Part shown: in pieces, positions 44,111 through 52,803 of the stretch
How positions within the stretch are numbered: the stretch's first letter is position 1
Layout of the letters: the number at the start of each line of letters is the position of its first letter
Assembly: GCA_012719395.1 (NCBI GenBank)
Contig: JAAYAL010000077.1
Location: 1 to 64,000, forward strand
DNA: 64,000 bases
DNA from: Gaiellales bacterium
GTDB lineage: Bacteria > Actinomycetota > Thermoleophilia > RBG-16-64-13
Direction of reading: 5' to 3'
Position numbers and translations under genes: made by a program
The notes under the pieces: model-generated
Told to the model about the DNA's origin: nothing
The model's database searches: none
The model's input: the letters and a program-made list of their open reading frames with translations, nothing else

Positions 44111-44911
44111 CTATGCCAGTTCAGCATCAGACAACGAGAACAGGGTCTGGTTCCTGAAGGCACGTGTCAAACGCAACGTGCGCATCATATGAGGATCCAG
44201 CGCGTCCACAATAGCAGATGCGATGCCCAAAGAGGCGAGCATTGCAGCAAATACGCAGTTCAACGGGGAACGCAATTCGGCGGGAGCACCGTTGGACACG
44301 TTGGAGAGACCACAGGTGCTTCTGACTGGCGGGTCAAACAACTCCGCTAGACCGCGCAAGGTCTCCTGCACCGCCATGGCCTGCTGCTGACCCACGTCCA
44401 CCGTCAACGGCAGAACGATGGGGTCCACGAAGATGCGGTCATTGGGAATGCCGGCCGCATTGGCGGCGCTCACCAGCTCGTAAGCCAAAGCCAGGCGCTC
44501 ATCCGCGTCCGCGGGCACTCCCTCCGCCATGCACAAGCCCACCACCTCGCAGCCGTGGCGCGCCGCCAGGGGCAGGATTGCCTCCAGCCTGTCCGGCTGA
44601 AGAGAGAAGGAATTCACGATGGGCGTAGGCAACCCCAGTTCGGCGCAGGTCAGGATCCCGGCTTCCATTGCCGCGGCATTGGTGGTGTCCAGGCAGAGCT
44701 GCACGGGAGCAACTTCGGCCACGGTTCCCACCACAAAGCGCATCAGCTCTTCGCCACCCTTGCGTGCCGGCCCCAAGTTCACATCAAGAGCGTCGGCCCC
44801 GGCAGCAACCAGCGCCCGCGCCATCTCCTGAATGGGGCCCTTCCGGCGCTCCTTGATGGCAGGTCCCAGCCTGCGACTCATGATGTTGATGTTCTCGGCG
44901 ATGATGAACAC
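44111..44911 (-). CDS. acsE: methyltetrahydrofolate:corrinoid iron-sulfur protein methyltransferase
   Basis: Transfers the methyl group of methyl-THF to the corrinoid iron-sulfur protein in the methyl branch of the Wood-Ljungdahl pathway. The 266-residue TIM barrel of the pterin-binding family shows AENINIMSRRLGPAI, GADALDVNLGPARKGGEE, CLDTTNAAAMEAG, NSFSLQPDR and FVDPIVLPLTVD. Length matches the family. GTG start after GGAGGAG. It lies between lipA and nuoE. Confidence 0.93.
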   Translation of the reverse strand: MFIIAENINIMSRRLGPAIKERRKGPIQEMARALVAAGADALDVNLGPARKGGEELMRFVVGTVAEVAPVQLCLDTTNAAAMEAGILTCAELGLPTPIVNSFSLQPDRLEAILPLAARHGCEVVGLCMAEGVPADADERLALAYELVSAANAAGIPNDRIFVDPIVLPLTVDVGQQQAMAVQETLRGLAELFDPPVRSTCGLSNVSNGAPAELRSPLNCVFAAMLASLGIASAIVDALDPHMMRTLRLTRAFRNQTLFSLSDAELA

Positions 44912-45009
44912 GGGTCTCCTCCATACTCAGTGCGCCATCAGCTTCGGCCTGATCGCAAGCGCACAGCCCGTCCGGCGCCCGGCAATCGCGGTCCACTGCT
45001 CAAGGCGCG

Positions 45010-45891
45010 TCAGTCTCCGGGTGCGCTCAGGCCACGAGCCCGCGCGAAGCCTGCCTCCGCCAAGTAGGAGCTGCGCACGAAAGGCCCGGCCTCAACCACC
45101 AGCCCCAGTGCCTCACCCCACTGCCGGTAGCCGGCAAAGACCTCCGGAGGCACATACTCTACAACCTCCAGGTGGTCCTTGCTGGGCCGCAGATACTGGC
45201 CGATGGTCACCACCTGCACTCCCGCCCCGCGCAGATCCTCCAGCAGCCGGTGCACCTGGGAGGCGTCCTCCCCCAAGCCAACCATGAACCCGCTCTTCAC
45301 GACGCTTGCGCGCCGGCCGGCCGCCCGGCGCAGAACCTGCAGAGACCGGGCGTAGATAGCCTGCGGGCGCGCCAGAGCGTAGAACTCGGGGATGGTCTCC
45401 ACGTTGTGGTTGAACACCTCCGGGCGGGCAGCCAGCACCACATCCACGGCGGCCGCCTCCCCTTGGAAGTCCGGCACGAGCACCTCCAAAGAGGCCTCCG
45501 GCAGCGCCCGGCGCACGGCCTGCATGCACGCCACGAAGTGCGAGGCGCCGCCGTCCGAGAGATCATCACGGGTCACAGAGGTGATCACTACGTGCCGCAG
45601 CCCCAGCGACACGGCCGCGTGGGCCACTCGGTGCGGCTCCTCCGGGTCGGGCGGGCCGGGGTGGCCGGGTGGCACAGCGCAGAAGCGGCAGTTGCGCGTG
45701 CAGTGGTCGCCCAGGATGAGAAAGGTGGCCGTACCCCGCTCAAAGCATTCACCGCGGTTAGGGCAGGCAGCACGCTCGCACACAGTGTGCAGACCATGGC
45801 CGCGCAGCAGGCGCGTCATGTCCGCCAGCGCTTCTGCGCGAGGCAGCTTCTTCTTGAGCCAGGGCGGCTTGCGCAAGGGGTCAGGCGTCAT
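45010..45891 (-). CDS. lipA: lipoyl synthase
   Basis: Radical-SAM enzyme that inserts two sulfurs into octanoyl chains. Both iron-sulfur signatures are present: auxiliary cluster CERAACPNRGEC and radical-SAM cluster CTRNCRFC; the C-terminal RSSYLAEAGF replaces the usual RSSYHA. Reading starts at ATG 45891 (293 residues); an upstream frame to 45972 overlaps lpdA and is less likely. Its place beside lpdA in an acetogenesis operon suggests that it makes lipoate for the glycine cleavage/synthase H protein, which is not encoded in this window. Confidence 0.93.
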   Translation of the reverse strand: MTPDPLRKPPWLKKKLPRAEALADMTRLLRGHGLHTVCERAACPNRGECFERGTATFLILGDHCTRNCRFCAVPPGHPGPPDPEEPHRVAHAAVSLGLRHVVITSVTRDDLSDGGASHFVACMQAVRRALPEASLEVLVPDFQGEAAAVDVVLAARPEVFNHNVETIPEFYALARPQAIYARSLQVLRRAAGRRASVVKSGFMVGLGEDASQVHRLLEDLRGAGVQVVTIGQYLRPSKDHLEVVEYVPPEVFAGYRQWGEALGLVVEAGPFVRSSYLAEAGFARARGLSAPGD

Positions 45892-45934
45892 ATCGCTGCC
45901 GCCTGGGCTGCCGCCTGCCGCCCCCGCATTCCAT

Positions 45935-47374
45935 TCAACCGGCCACGTGCACAGACTCACCATGCACATCACGCGCCGCTTCCATCACAGCTTCGGCCAT
46001 GGAGGGGTGCCCATGAACCACCTCGCCCAGTTGTCGAGCCGTGGCACCCAGTTGCATGGCGACCGCCACCTCATGGATCACGTCGGTGGCGTTGTGCCCC
46101 ATGACCACGGCACCCAGCAACCTCCCACTATCGTGGTCCGCGATGATCTGCGCGTATCCCTGCTCCTCCCCCAGCGCCAGGGCCTTGCCCAAGGCGCCGT
46201 GCCGGAAGGTCCCGGTCACGGGTCGGTATCCTTCCTCCCGCGCCTCTTCTTCGCTCAAGCCCACCGCCGCCACCTCGGGGACACCGTAGACGCAGCGCGG
46301 AATCGCCCACGTAGTGCGCTCCCTCACCGCTCCGGTACAGTTCTCCGCCGCCACCATCCCCTCGTGAGAGGCCACGTGGGCCTGCATCAATCCCCCGTTC
46401 ACATCGCCCACGGCGTAAATGCCGGGCACAGACGTTTCCAGCCGCTCGTTCACCATGACATAGCCGCGCTCGTCCATGCTGATGCCCGTAGCCTGCAGAC
46501 CCAGACCCTCGGTGCAGGGTCGCCTGCCCACCGCCACCAGCATCTTCTCCGCCTCCAGCCGCCGCCCGCCTTCCAGCGTCACCACCACCCGCTCCGCCTC
46601 GGCCTCCACCACCGCCTCCAGCCGGGTCTTGGTGAGCACTTCCACGCCCGTCTTGCGCATGACGCCCTGCAGTTGCCGCGCCACCCGCACATCCTCCGTG
46701 GGCAGCAGCTGTGGCATCAGCTCTATCAGGGTCACACGGCACCCCAATTCTCCGAAAAGACCGGCGAACTCGCACCCGATGGCACCGCCTCCCAGGATCA
46801 GGATGGAACGGGGAATGGAGCCGATCTCCAAGGCGGAGGTGGAATCCAGGATCGAAGAGCGCGAGAAATCAAAGAATGGTGGCCGCATGGGCTCAGAACC
46901 AGTGGCGATGATGATTCGGTCCGCGTCCAGTTCGAGCGGTGGCTCGGGCGGCGCGGCAGGTGGACCCGCCGCGCTCTCCGCCGGCCTTACCTGCACGTGG
47001 CCGGGCCCGGTCACCAGCGCCGTCCCCGGGACCAGGGTCACGCCTGCCTTCTTGAGCAGCGTGTGCACGCCCTCCCGCAGTCGCGTGACCACCCGTGCCT
47101 TCCGCTCCTGCATGGCCGGCCAGTCTGGGACCACCTCGCCATGTACCGCGAACCCGAACTCCGCCCCACCGCGCGCCGCCGTTCCGAAGGCCGACGCACC
47201 GGCCAGCAATGTCTTGGTGGGGATGCAACCCCGATTGAGACAGGTACCTCCCAGCAGATCCCGCTCCACCACGGTGACCGCAGCCCCCCGGTGCGCAGCA
47301 TGGATAGCGGCCACGTAGCCACCCGGCCCTCCGCCGATGACCACGACCCTGACGGCCGACTCAGCCATGTCCAA
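45935..47374 (-). CDS. lpdA: dihydrolipoamide dehydrogenase
   Basis: FAD-dependent disulfide oxidoreductase that reoxidises dihydrolipoyl groups with NAD+. The 479-residue protein has the FAD-binding GGGPGGYVAAIHAA, the redox disulfide GGTCLNRGCIPTK, the NAD-binding GGGAIGCEFAGLF and the C-terminal His-Glu pair in VVHGHPSMAEAVME. All expected elements are intact. I recall a homologous gene inside the acetogenesis cluster of clostridia such as C. difficile and C. ljungdahlii. It lies between metF and lipA. Confidence 0.95.
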   Translation of the reverse strand: MDMAESAVRVVVIGGGPGGYVAAIHAAHRGAAVTVVERDLLGGTCLNRGCIPTKTLLAGASAFGTAARGGAEFGFAVHGEVVPDWPAMQERKARVVTRLREGVHTLLKKAGVTLVPGTALVTGPGHVQVRPAESAAGPPAAPPEPPLELDADRIIIATGSEPMRPPFFDFSRSSILDSTSALEIGSIPRSILILGGGAIGCEFAGLFGELGCRVTLIELMPQLLPTEDVRVARQLQGVMRKTGVEVLTKTRLEAVVEAEAERVVVTLEGGRRLEAEKMLVAVGRRPCTEGLGLQATGISMDERGYVMVNERLETSVPGIYAVGDVNGGLMQAHVASHEGMVAAENCTGAVRERTTWAIPRCVYGVPEVAAVGLSEEEAREEGYRPVTGTFRHGALGKALALGEEQGYAQIIADHDSGRLLGAVVMGHNATDVIHEVAVAMQLGATARQLGEVVHGHPSMAEAVMEAARDVHGESVHVAG

Positions 47375-47401
47375 CCTCCTCGCCTCTCCGGAAACAGAGG
47401 C

Positions 47402-48307
47402 TCATCCCAGGTCGCCCAGGCCCGCCATTTCGAGGATGCGTGGCACCAACGCCGCCTTCCCGGGAGCCATAATGTGAACACCGTCGCAAAGGCCCTCTTC
47501 CCGCAGCCGCCGGATATGACGCGCACAGATGCGCATGCCGGTCTCGACGGCGTCCTCCTTGGTCTCGCATACCATCTCATCCACCAGCTCATCCGGCACG
47601 TAGATGCCCGGCACGGCACGGTTCATGTAGCGTGCCATGCCGGCGCTGCTCAGCACCAACAGCCCGGCCAACACCCTGACCTTCGTTCCCGCCAGCAGCT
47701 CACGCACCCGCCGCATGAAGCGGGCGAAGGCCTCGAGATCGTACACGGCCTGGGTCTGGAAGAACTCGGCCCCCGCCTCCACCTTCTTGGCAAACTTGTA
47801 GAGCTGGGGCTCCAAGGGATCGGCATCAGGGGCCACCACCGCGCCCACGAAAAGATCGGTGGCACCTTGAAGCGCATTACCGACCCAATCCACCCCGGAG
47901 TTCAGCTTTCGCACGCATTGGATCAGGTGAACGGAATCGAAGTCGTAAACAGGCTTGGCTTCCTTGTGATCCCCCACCCAGGGATGGTCCCCGGTGAGGC
48001 ACAGCACGTTGCGCACTCCCAGCAGGTGGGCCGACAGCAGGTCATTCTGCAGGGCCAACCGGTTGCGGTCTCGGCAGGAGAGCTGGAAGACGGGCTCGCC
48101 CCCCCGCGCCACCACCTCGTGCGAAACGGCCAGCGAGCCCATGCGCATGACGGCACTCTGGTTGTCCGTCACGTTGATGGCATGCACATGCCGCTTCAGC
48201 CGGTCGATGTCGCCCAGCACACCGCGCACGTCGGTGCCCTTGGGGGGGCCCACCTCGGAGGTGACCACGAAGCTCCCGGCCCTGCAGGCCTCCCGGAAGG
48301 AGCTCAC
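47402..48307 (-). CDS. metF: methylenetetrahydrofolate reductase
   Basis: Reduces methylene-THF to methyl-THF, the last step of the methyl branch. The 301-residue flavin TIM barrel shows FVVTSEVGPPKGTD (catalytic Glu), NVTDNQ, LSCRDRNRLALQ, CLTGDHP and EFFQTQAVYD. GTG 48307 overlaps the metV stop by four bases, so MetF and MetV are probably made together and form a complex. It is a short-type MetF and would use MetV iron-sulfur clusters to receive electrons. Confidence 0.94.
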   Translation of the reverse strand: MSSFREACRAGSFVVTSEVGPPKGTDVRGVLGDIDRLKRHVHAINVTDNQSAVMRMGSLAVSHEVVARGGEPVFQLSCRDRNRLALQNDLLSAHLLGVRNVLCLTGDHPWVGDHKEAKPVYDFDSVHLIQCVRKLNSGVDWVGNALQGATDLFVGAVVAPDADPLEPQLYKFAKKVEAGAEFFQTQAVYDLEAFARFMRRVRELLAGTKVRVLAGLLVLSSAGMARYMNRAVPGIYVPDELVDEMVCETKEDAVETGMRICARHIRRLREEGLCDGVHIMAPGKAALVPRILEMAGLGDLG

Positions 48308-49044
48308 GAGCCGCTTCCTTCGTCACTGCCCTCATCCGCCCCCGGCAGCGTGCAGGCCGAAGTGCGGGTGTGTACCCGCCGGCTTTCCTCGCTCCGTTCC
48401 GGCCGCCATTGCGCCCGCCCCGGCCTCCGCGCCTGATCCCACCGCTTCGGGGGATGAATGACCTTCAGATCATCCAGGCGCCCCTGCTGCTTGAGTCGCT
48501 CGTAGACCATGGTCCAGGCACAGGGCTTGTTGGGGTTGACCTCACACATGCCGTGATCCGTCCCCCCACACGGCCCATTGAGGAGGCCTTTGCTGCAGCG
48601 GGCCACCGGGCACACGCCACCGAAGCGGTCAATGACACACTCGCCGCACAGCGAGCACTTCTCCTCGTAATCCAGACGGCGCAAGGAGTTGCCCAGGAAG
48701 AGCGAATCGGTGCCGGCCACAATGCGCGCCGTGGTAGCATCCCGCAGCGACTGCGCACCCGCACCACAGGACAGCACCAGGAAGACGTCCGTCCTTTCCA
48801 CCGCCTCCTTGTGCAGCCGCAGCAGCCGCTTCAGGTCCAGCTCCTGGCAGACAGAGTGGGCCACGTCCGTCCCCACCACCTCTTTGCCCTCCGCCTCCAG
48901 ACGCCGCTTCATATCCAGCACCTGGGGTGCACCGCCTGTTTCGGTGGCCGTGGCGCACTCACCGCAACCCACGATGAACACGCGGCGGCTGCCCTCCAGC
49001 ATGCGCAGGATGTCCGCAAAGTCCTTCTGCTTGGCAATGATCAC
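48304..49044 (-). CDS. metV: MetV-like iron-sulfur/zinc subunit of methylene-THF reductase
   Basis: A cysteine-rich partner of MetF. GCGECATATETGG and LSCGAGAQ lie in the N-terminal Rossmann-like half; the C-terminal half has EKCSLCGECVID, GVCPVARCSKGLLNGPCGG and CEVNPNKPCAW, typical of the MTHFR C-terminal iron-sulfur domain. A charged tail of about 40 residues follows RWDQARR. I choose GTG 49044 with GGGAG six bases upstream, giving 246 residues; an open frame reaches 49107 inside acsC. It is located between acsC and metF. Confidence 0.9.
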   Translation of the reverse strand: MIIAKQKDFADILRMLEGSRRVFIVGCGECATATETGGAPQVLDMKRRLEAEGKEVVGTDVAHSVCQELDLKRLLRLHKEAVERTDVFLVLSCGAGAQSLRDATTARIVAGTDSLFLGNSLRRLDYEEKCSLCGECVIDRFGGVCPVARCSKGLLNGPCGGTDHGMCEVNPNKPCAWTMVYERLKQQGRLDDLKVIHPPKRWDQARRPGRAQWRPERSEESRRVHTRTSACTLPGADEGSDEGSGS

Positions 49045-49063
49045 GCCGCTCTCCCGCCTCCAC

Positions 49064-50461
49064 CTACATTGTGCTGCGCAAGAAACGAGGGATGTCGGCA
49101 GCCTCACGCGGCCCCACCGTCACCTGCCACTCTCCACCCAGTTCCTCCTCCAGCTCGCCCGAGATCTGAGCCACGTATCCGGGGATGAGCAACCGCCGGT
49201 GACTGACCTTCTCCGCTACTCCCGATGTCCTCACGAAAGGAGCGATGGCCTCGGGGACAAACTTCCCCGCCGCCCACGCCGTGAGCACGGACTGGCCCTC
49301 CACGTCCATGACCAGCAGCCAGGCGGGTACTCGGCCGTTCTCCACCTCGCCCGCCACCGTGAAATACGTCAGGGAGAAGTTGGTGGTGAGGAGCACCGGG
49401 CTGTCCGGCCCCGGATCGTTCAGAGGGTACACGCCGGCGTCCACCTGCATGGGCCGCTGTGGATCAGTGTACAGATTCTGACTGAGCACCAGCAGGGGCA
49501 GGAGCTGTGCCGGATCGAGCGTTTCCAGAATGATGACCGCCGCGTACTTGGCGATGAAGAAGGAGGCGTACAGTGTGCCCAGCAGAGGGTCCACCGCCAG
49601 CGACTCCCCCCCGCCTATGCTCATCGTGCCGGCCGCCGCTCCGCGGGCGCGGGCCAGATGCCAGGGTTGGGCCAGGGTGGGAAAGCCCAACGACTTGCTG
49701 CGCTGCTTGACGGCCGCCCGCCGGATGAACGTGTGATCGCGCAGAGCTTCCTGCAGGGTGGCGGGCGACGTGTCCAGCACCAGATCCTTGAGGCCCAGAG
49801 CCACGGCCTGCGTCGCCAACGCCGCCACCGCCTCCACACCCCCGGCCCGCAGCACCAAGGGCAGATTAAGATCTAGGGCCACAGCCGCCATCCCGGGCAG
49901 GCTCTCGGCGTCAGCCGCACACAGCAAGGGCCGCGCCGCGGCCAGCGGCGCGGCGGCCGCGCGCAACACGGTGGGATCGCTCGACAGCAGAAGGAGCGGT
50001 GCCCCGGTGACCTGGTGTGCCTGCATCGCCCGTGCCGCCAGCAGCTCCGCATGGTCAGAGGCCAGCGCCAGCCCTCCTGGACGCAGCGTCTGTCCCACTC
50101 GGTCAAAGGCCATATCCCGGAAGGCAACCAGCGCCCTGCTGAATTCCTGATCTGTCACCTCTTCGCCCAGACGCACGGCCAGGAGAGGGGCGTGCTCGAA
50201 ACGACGCTCGTGGCGATACATCACCGTTTCCTCGCCCACGGTGACCGCCCGCTCCCCCGTGCCCAGCGTCAACCGTCGCACCGGCGGCGCCGCTGCTTCG
50301 CCCAGTTCGGCCGCAATCTCCTCGGCCACGTGCGGGCACTTCTCCAACTCCACCTTGCCTGCGGCCAACTGCATGGCGAAGGCCATGCACGTGGGGAAAC
50401 CACAATCCTTGCAGTTCGTCTTCGGCAACAGCTTATAGACCTGTAGCCCGCTTAAGGCCAC
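49064..50461 (-). CDS. acsC: corrinoid iron-sulfur protein, large (gamma) subunit
   Basis: Carries the cobamide that takes the methyl group from AcsE and gives it to acetyl-CoA synthase. The 465-residue protein starts with the 4Fe-4S domain LLPKTNCKDCGFPTCMAFAM...KCPHV, followed by a TIM-barrel (ERAVTVGEETVMYRHERRF) and a C-terminal cobalamin-binding domain. Length matches the family. It partners AcsD, encoded upstream beyond cooS and acsB. GTG start with AAAGGAG. Confidence 0.94.
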   Translation of the reverse strand: MALSGLQVYKLLPKTNCKDCGFPTCMAFAMQLAAGKVELEKCPHVAEEIAAELGEAAAPPVRRLTLGTGERAVTVGEETVMYRHERRFEHAPLLAVRLGEEVTDQEFSRALVAFRDMAFDRVGQTLRPGGLALASDHAELLAARAMQAHQVTGAPLLLLSSDPTVLRAAAAPLAAARPLLCAADAESLPGMAAVALDLNLPLVLRAGGVEAVAALATQAVALGLKDLVLDTSPATLQEALRDHTFIRRAAVKQRSKSLGFPTLAQPWHLARARGAAAGTMSIGGGESLAVDPLLGTLYASFFIAKYAAVIILETLDPAQLLPLLVLSQNLYTDPQRPMQVDAGVYPLNDPGPDSPVLLTTNFSLTYFTVAGEVENGRVPAWLLVMDVEGQSVLTAWAAGKFVPEAIAPFVRTSGVAEKVSHRRLLIPGYVAQISGELEEELGGEWQVTVGPREAADIPRFLRSTM

Positions 50462-50511
50462 CCCAGTGCTCCTTTCGGCGTGTGGGCGAGGATCGCGGCC
50501 GAAGCCGCCCC

Positions 50512-52803
50512 CTAGAACAGCGCATCCATGGTCAAGGCGGGGTGCCCGGCCTCCATGAGAAAGGCCATCACCTCTTCCTCCTCGACCGCATCTTCCTCCG
50601 TGGCAATTCTGTCACAAAGATCGGGGTAACCGGCATCCTGCGCCGCCTGCTCGATCACCGAACGCAACTCCTCTTTCAAGCGGCGCGGCATCCAGACCAA
50701 GCGGGCCACACCACCTTCGGCCGAGATGAACTTCTTGGACCCCACATACAGTCGCGAGTGCCCGATGAAGCCCGGTGTCTGCACACCGCCCCCCACCAGA
50801 CCGGCCAGCGTGGAGAACTTCATGCCGGAGGGAGTCATCCCCGGATGGTCCCGGTCAACGGTCATGACACCGTTGCACATGGGCAGCACACCGCTCACCG
50901 CCTCAAAGCAGCCGCAGGCGGTCATGGGGTCCTCCAGAATGGAGTAGAGATTGATGCGCTGGATGGCCCCATGGGAGGCGTCGCGCACAAAGCTGTTGAT
51001 ACCGTCGTATTGGCCCCGATTCGGATCCACGGCCGCACCCTTGCCCACAGGCCGGTTGGGCCCCGTGGGGTCGATCTGGAAGGCGGCCTTGCCGTCCAGC
51101 CAGTTGTAGGCTCCACAGAGCCCGGAACGCTCCGGCGTGATGATGCATACGTGATCCGGTGCGAAGCTCTGGCAGAGGGTGCAGGAGTAGAAGACGTCGA
51201 CGCTCTCGTCGGTCAACGCACCGATGCGCTCGTCGCGCTCGCGATACACGGCGCGCGCCCGCTCCACCAGCCGCTCCACGTCCTCCGACAGGGAGAAGAC
51301 CGTCACCTGTGCTTTCTCCACGATCTCCCCGAAGTCGGCGTGGAGTCGCGCGTGGACAATGCGGCCCAGATGCTCCAGTCGGAAACCGGCCGCAGCCGCC
51401 CGGCCGCTCAGTCGCAACCAGACGATGTCCCGTTGACCCACGTGCAGCAGCCCCTCGGCTTCGTTGAGGAAGTGGTGCAGCTGGCGCTCCAAGATGGGTT
51501 CGAAATCCTTCTGCATCTTGCGTCCCGACACCTCCACCAGAACGCCCAGTGGGATGGTGCCGCCCTGAGGCACGCTGTCCACCTCCGGTCCCACCACCGT
51601 CACCCGTCCGTCCACCACGGACTGGGAGGGCGCGGACAGCAGCAGCTCCACCCCCGGTGCCTGCGGGCCCGCCATCTCCACCCGCAGGTCCTCCCGGCGG
51701 ATGCGCTCACCGGCAAAGGCCGCACCGTAGGCCACGGGGACCGGCACCTCTGTGACTCGGATCTTGAGCCCCCGCGTCTCTATGGCTCTGGAAACGATGG
51801 AGCAATGCGGCACCCGCGACACCACCTGCTCATAGGTGCAGATGCCACCGGGCAGGATGGAAGGGATGTCGCTGTCGCTGATGGTGGGGAAGCCGAAATT
51901 GAGTGCGCCGGCCGCCGCCGCGAACTGAGCGTCCTGCACCCGACCCAGCGCCATGATGAAGGCGAAGACCCGGTCGCGAGTGTAGTCCAGCACGCGCGCC
52001 GCCTGCCCCGGCGTCAGCCCCCCAAAGGCCATGGCCACCCGGACGGCGAAGCCCAGCGAGTAGATGTGGGAGGAGACATCCCGGCCGAAGGGCACCAACC
52101 GCGTCTCCCACCCCAACTGCACCCCTGCCGCCTGCAGTTGCTCGGCGAAGGTGGTAGCAGCCGGATACCCAGGAGGCACCGCCGCTCCTGCGCCGCCCGG
52201 CAGCGAAGAAGCGCCACGCTGCGCCGCGAGTCCAGGATCAAGGACGGTCTCCCCCGCCATGAACACGTAAAGAGACTTCTCCTGCATCTCTCGCGCCAGC
52301 GCGGCCGCCGCCTCCGGCGAGGGGGCGGCCCCTGTCACGGCCGCGAACCCCGGAGCCGACCCGTCCACGAACTCCACGCCACGTGCCCGCATGATCACGT
52401 CATCGGCCGCGCCCAGCCACAGGCCGTCAACCGGCGCCGGCCCCACGCCCAGGTAGCGAAGTGCCTCGACCACCTCCATCAGCCAGATCGCCGCCATGCC
52501 GGCGTCAAGCGTGTCACCCAGGTAGGGCAGCCACAGGGCATCCGCCGGAGGCGAGGGGATCATGCGCTCCGCCTCATCCAGGATCCAGACCGCGTCTTCC
52601 AGCGTCTGCACGGCACGGCCCGTCACAGCGTAGATGACGGGGAGGAAATACGCGGTGTTGGGGAACTCGAGCGGCGTGGAAGCCTCGTGCTGCTCCAAAG
52701 CCGTGCCCAGCCGCTCCCGAGCCAGATCCAGAAACGCCCGCGCGCCCCGGGCCGCCCCGCCGGCGATGACCTCCCGCACCCCTCCACCCGAGTCCGCCGT
52801 CAC
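50512..52803 (-). CDS. acsB: acetyl-CoA synthase (CODH/ACS complex, beta subunit)
   Basis: Joins CO, a methyl group and CoA at the nickel-containing A-cluster. The 763-residue protein shows the cluster ligands in FYSCTLCQSFAPDHVC...SGLCGAYNW and the ACGCFE Cys-Gly-Cys that holds the distal nickel, then MKFSTLAGLVGGGVQTPGF near the C-terminus. The N-terminal CODH-contacting domain is complete. GTG 52803 overlaps the cooS stop by four bases (GTGA). It is close in length to Moorella AcsB. Confidence 0.96.
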   Translation of the reverse strand: MTADSGGGVREVIAGGAARGARAFLDLARERLGTALEQHEASTPLEFPNTAYFLPVIYAVTGRAVQTLEDAVWILDEAERMIPSPPADALWLPYLGDTLDAGMAAIWLMEVVEALRYLGVGPAPVDGLWLGAADDVIMRARGVEFVDGSAPGFAAVTGAAPSPEAAAALAREMQEKSLYVFMAGETVLDPGLAAQRGASSLPGGAGAAVPPGYPAATTFAEQLQAAGVQLGWETRLVPFGRDVSSHIYSLGFAVRVAMAFGGLTPGQAARVLDYTRDRVFAFIMALGRVQDAQFAAAAGALNFGFPTISDSDIPSILPGGICTYEQVVSRVPHCSIVSRAIETRGLKIRVTEVPVPVAYGAAFAGERIRREDLRVEMAGPQAPGVELLLSAPSQSVVDGRVTVVGPEVDSVPQGGTIPLGVLVEVSGRKMQKDFEPILERQLHHFLNEAEGLLHVGQRDIVWLRLSGRAAAAGFRLEHLGRIVHARLHADFGEIVEKAQVTVFSLSEDVERLVERARAVYRERDERIGALTDESVDVFYSCTLCQSFAPDHVCIITPERSGLCGAYNWLDGKAAFQIDPTGPNRPVGKGAAVDPNRGQYDGINSFVRDASHGAIQRINLYSILEDPMTACGCFEAVSGVLPMCNGVMTVDRDHPGMTPSGMKFSTLAGLVGGGVQTPGFIGHSRLYVGSKKFISAEGGVARLVWMPRRLKEELRSVIEQAAQDAGYPDLCDRIATEEDAVEEEEVMAFLMEAGHPALTMDALF

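Noticed and set aside
45392-48436. 1014-codon open frame on the plus strand across lipA, lpdA and metF
   Set aside because: It is a shadow of three intact genes in high-GC DNA; no motif and no ribosome site support it.
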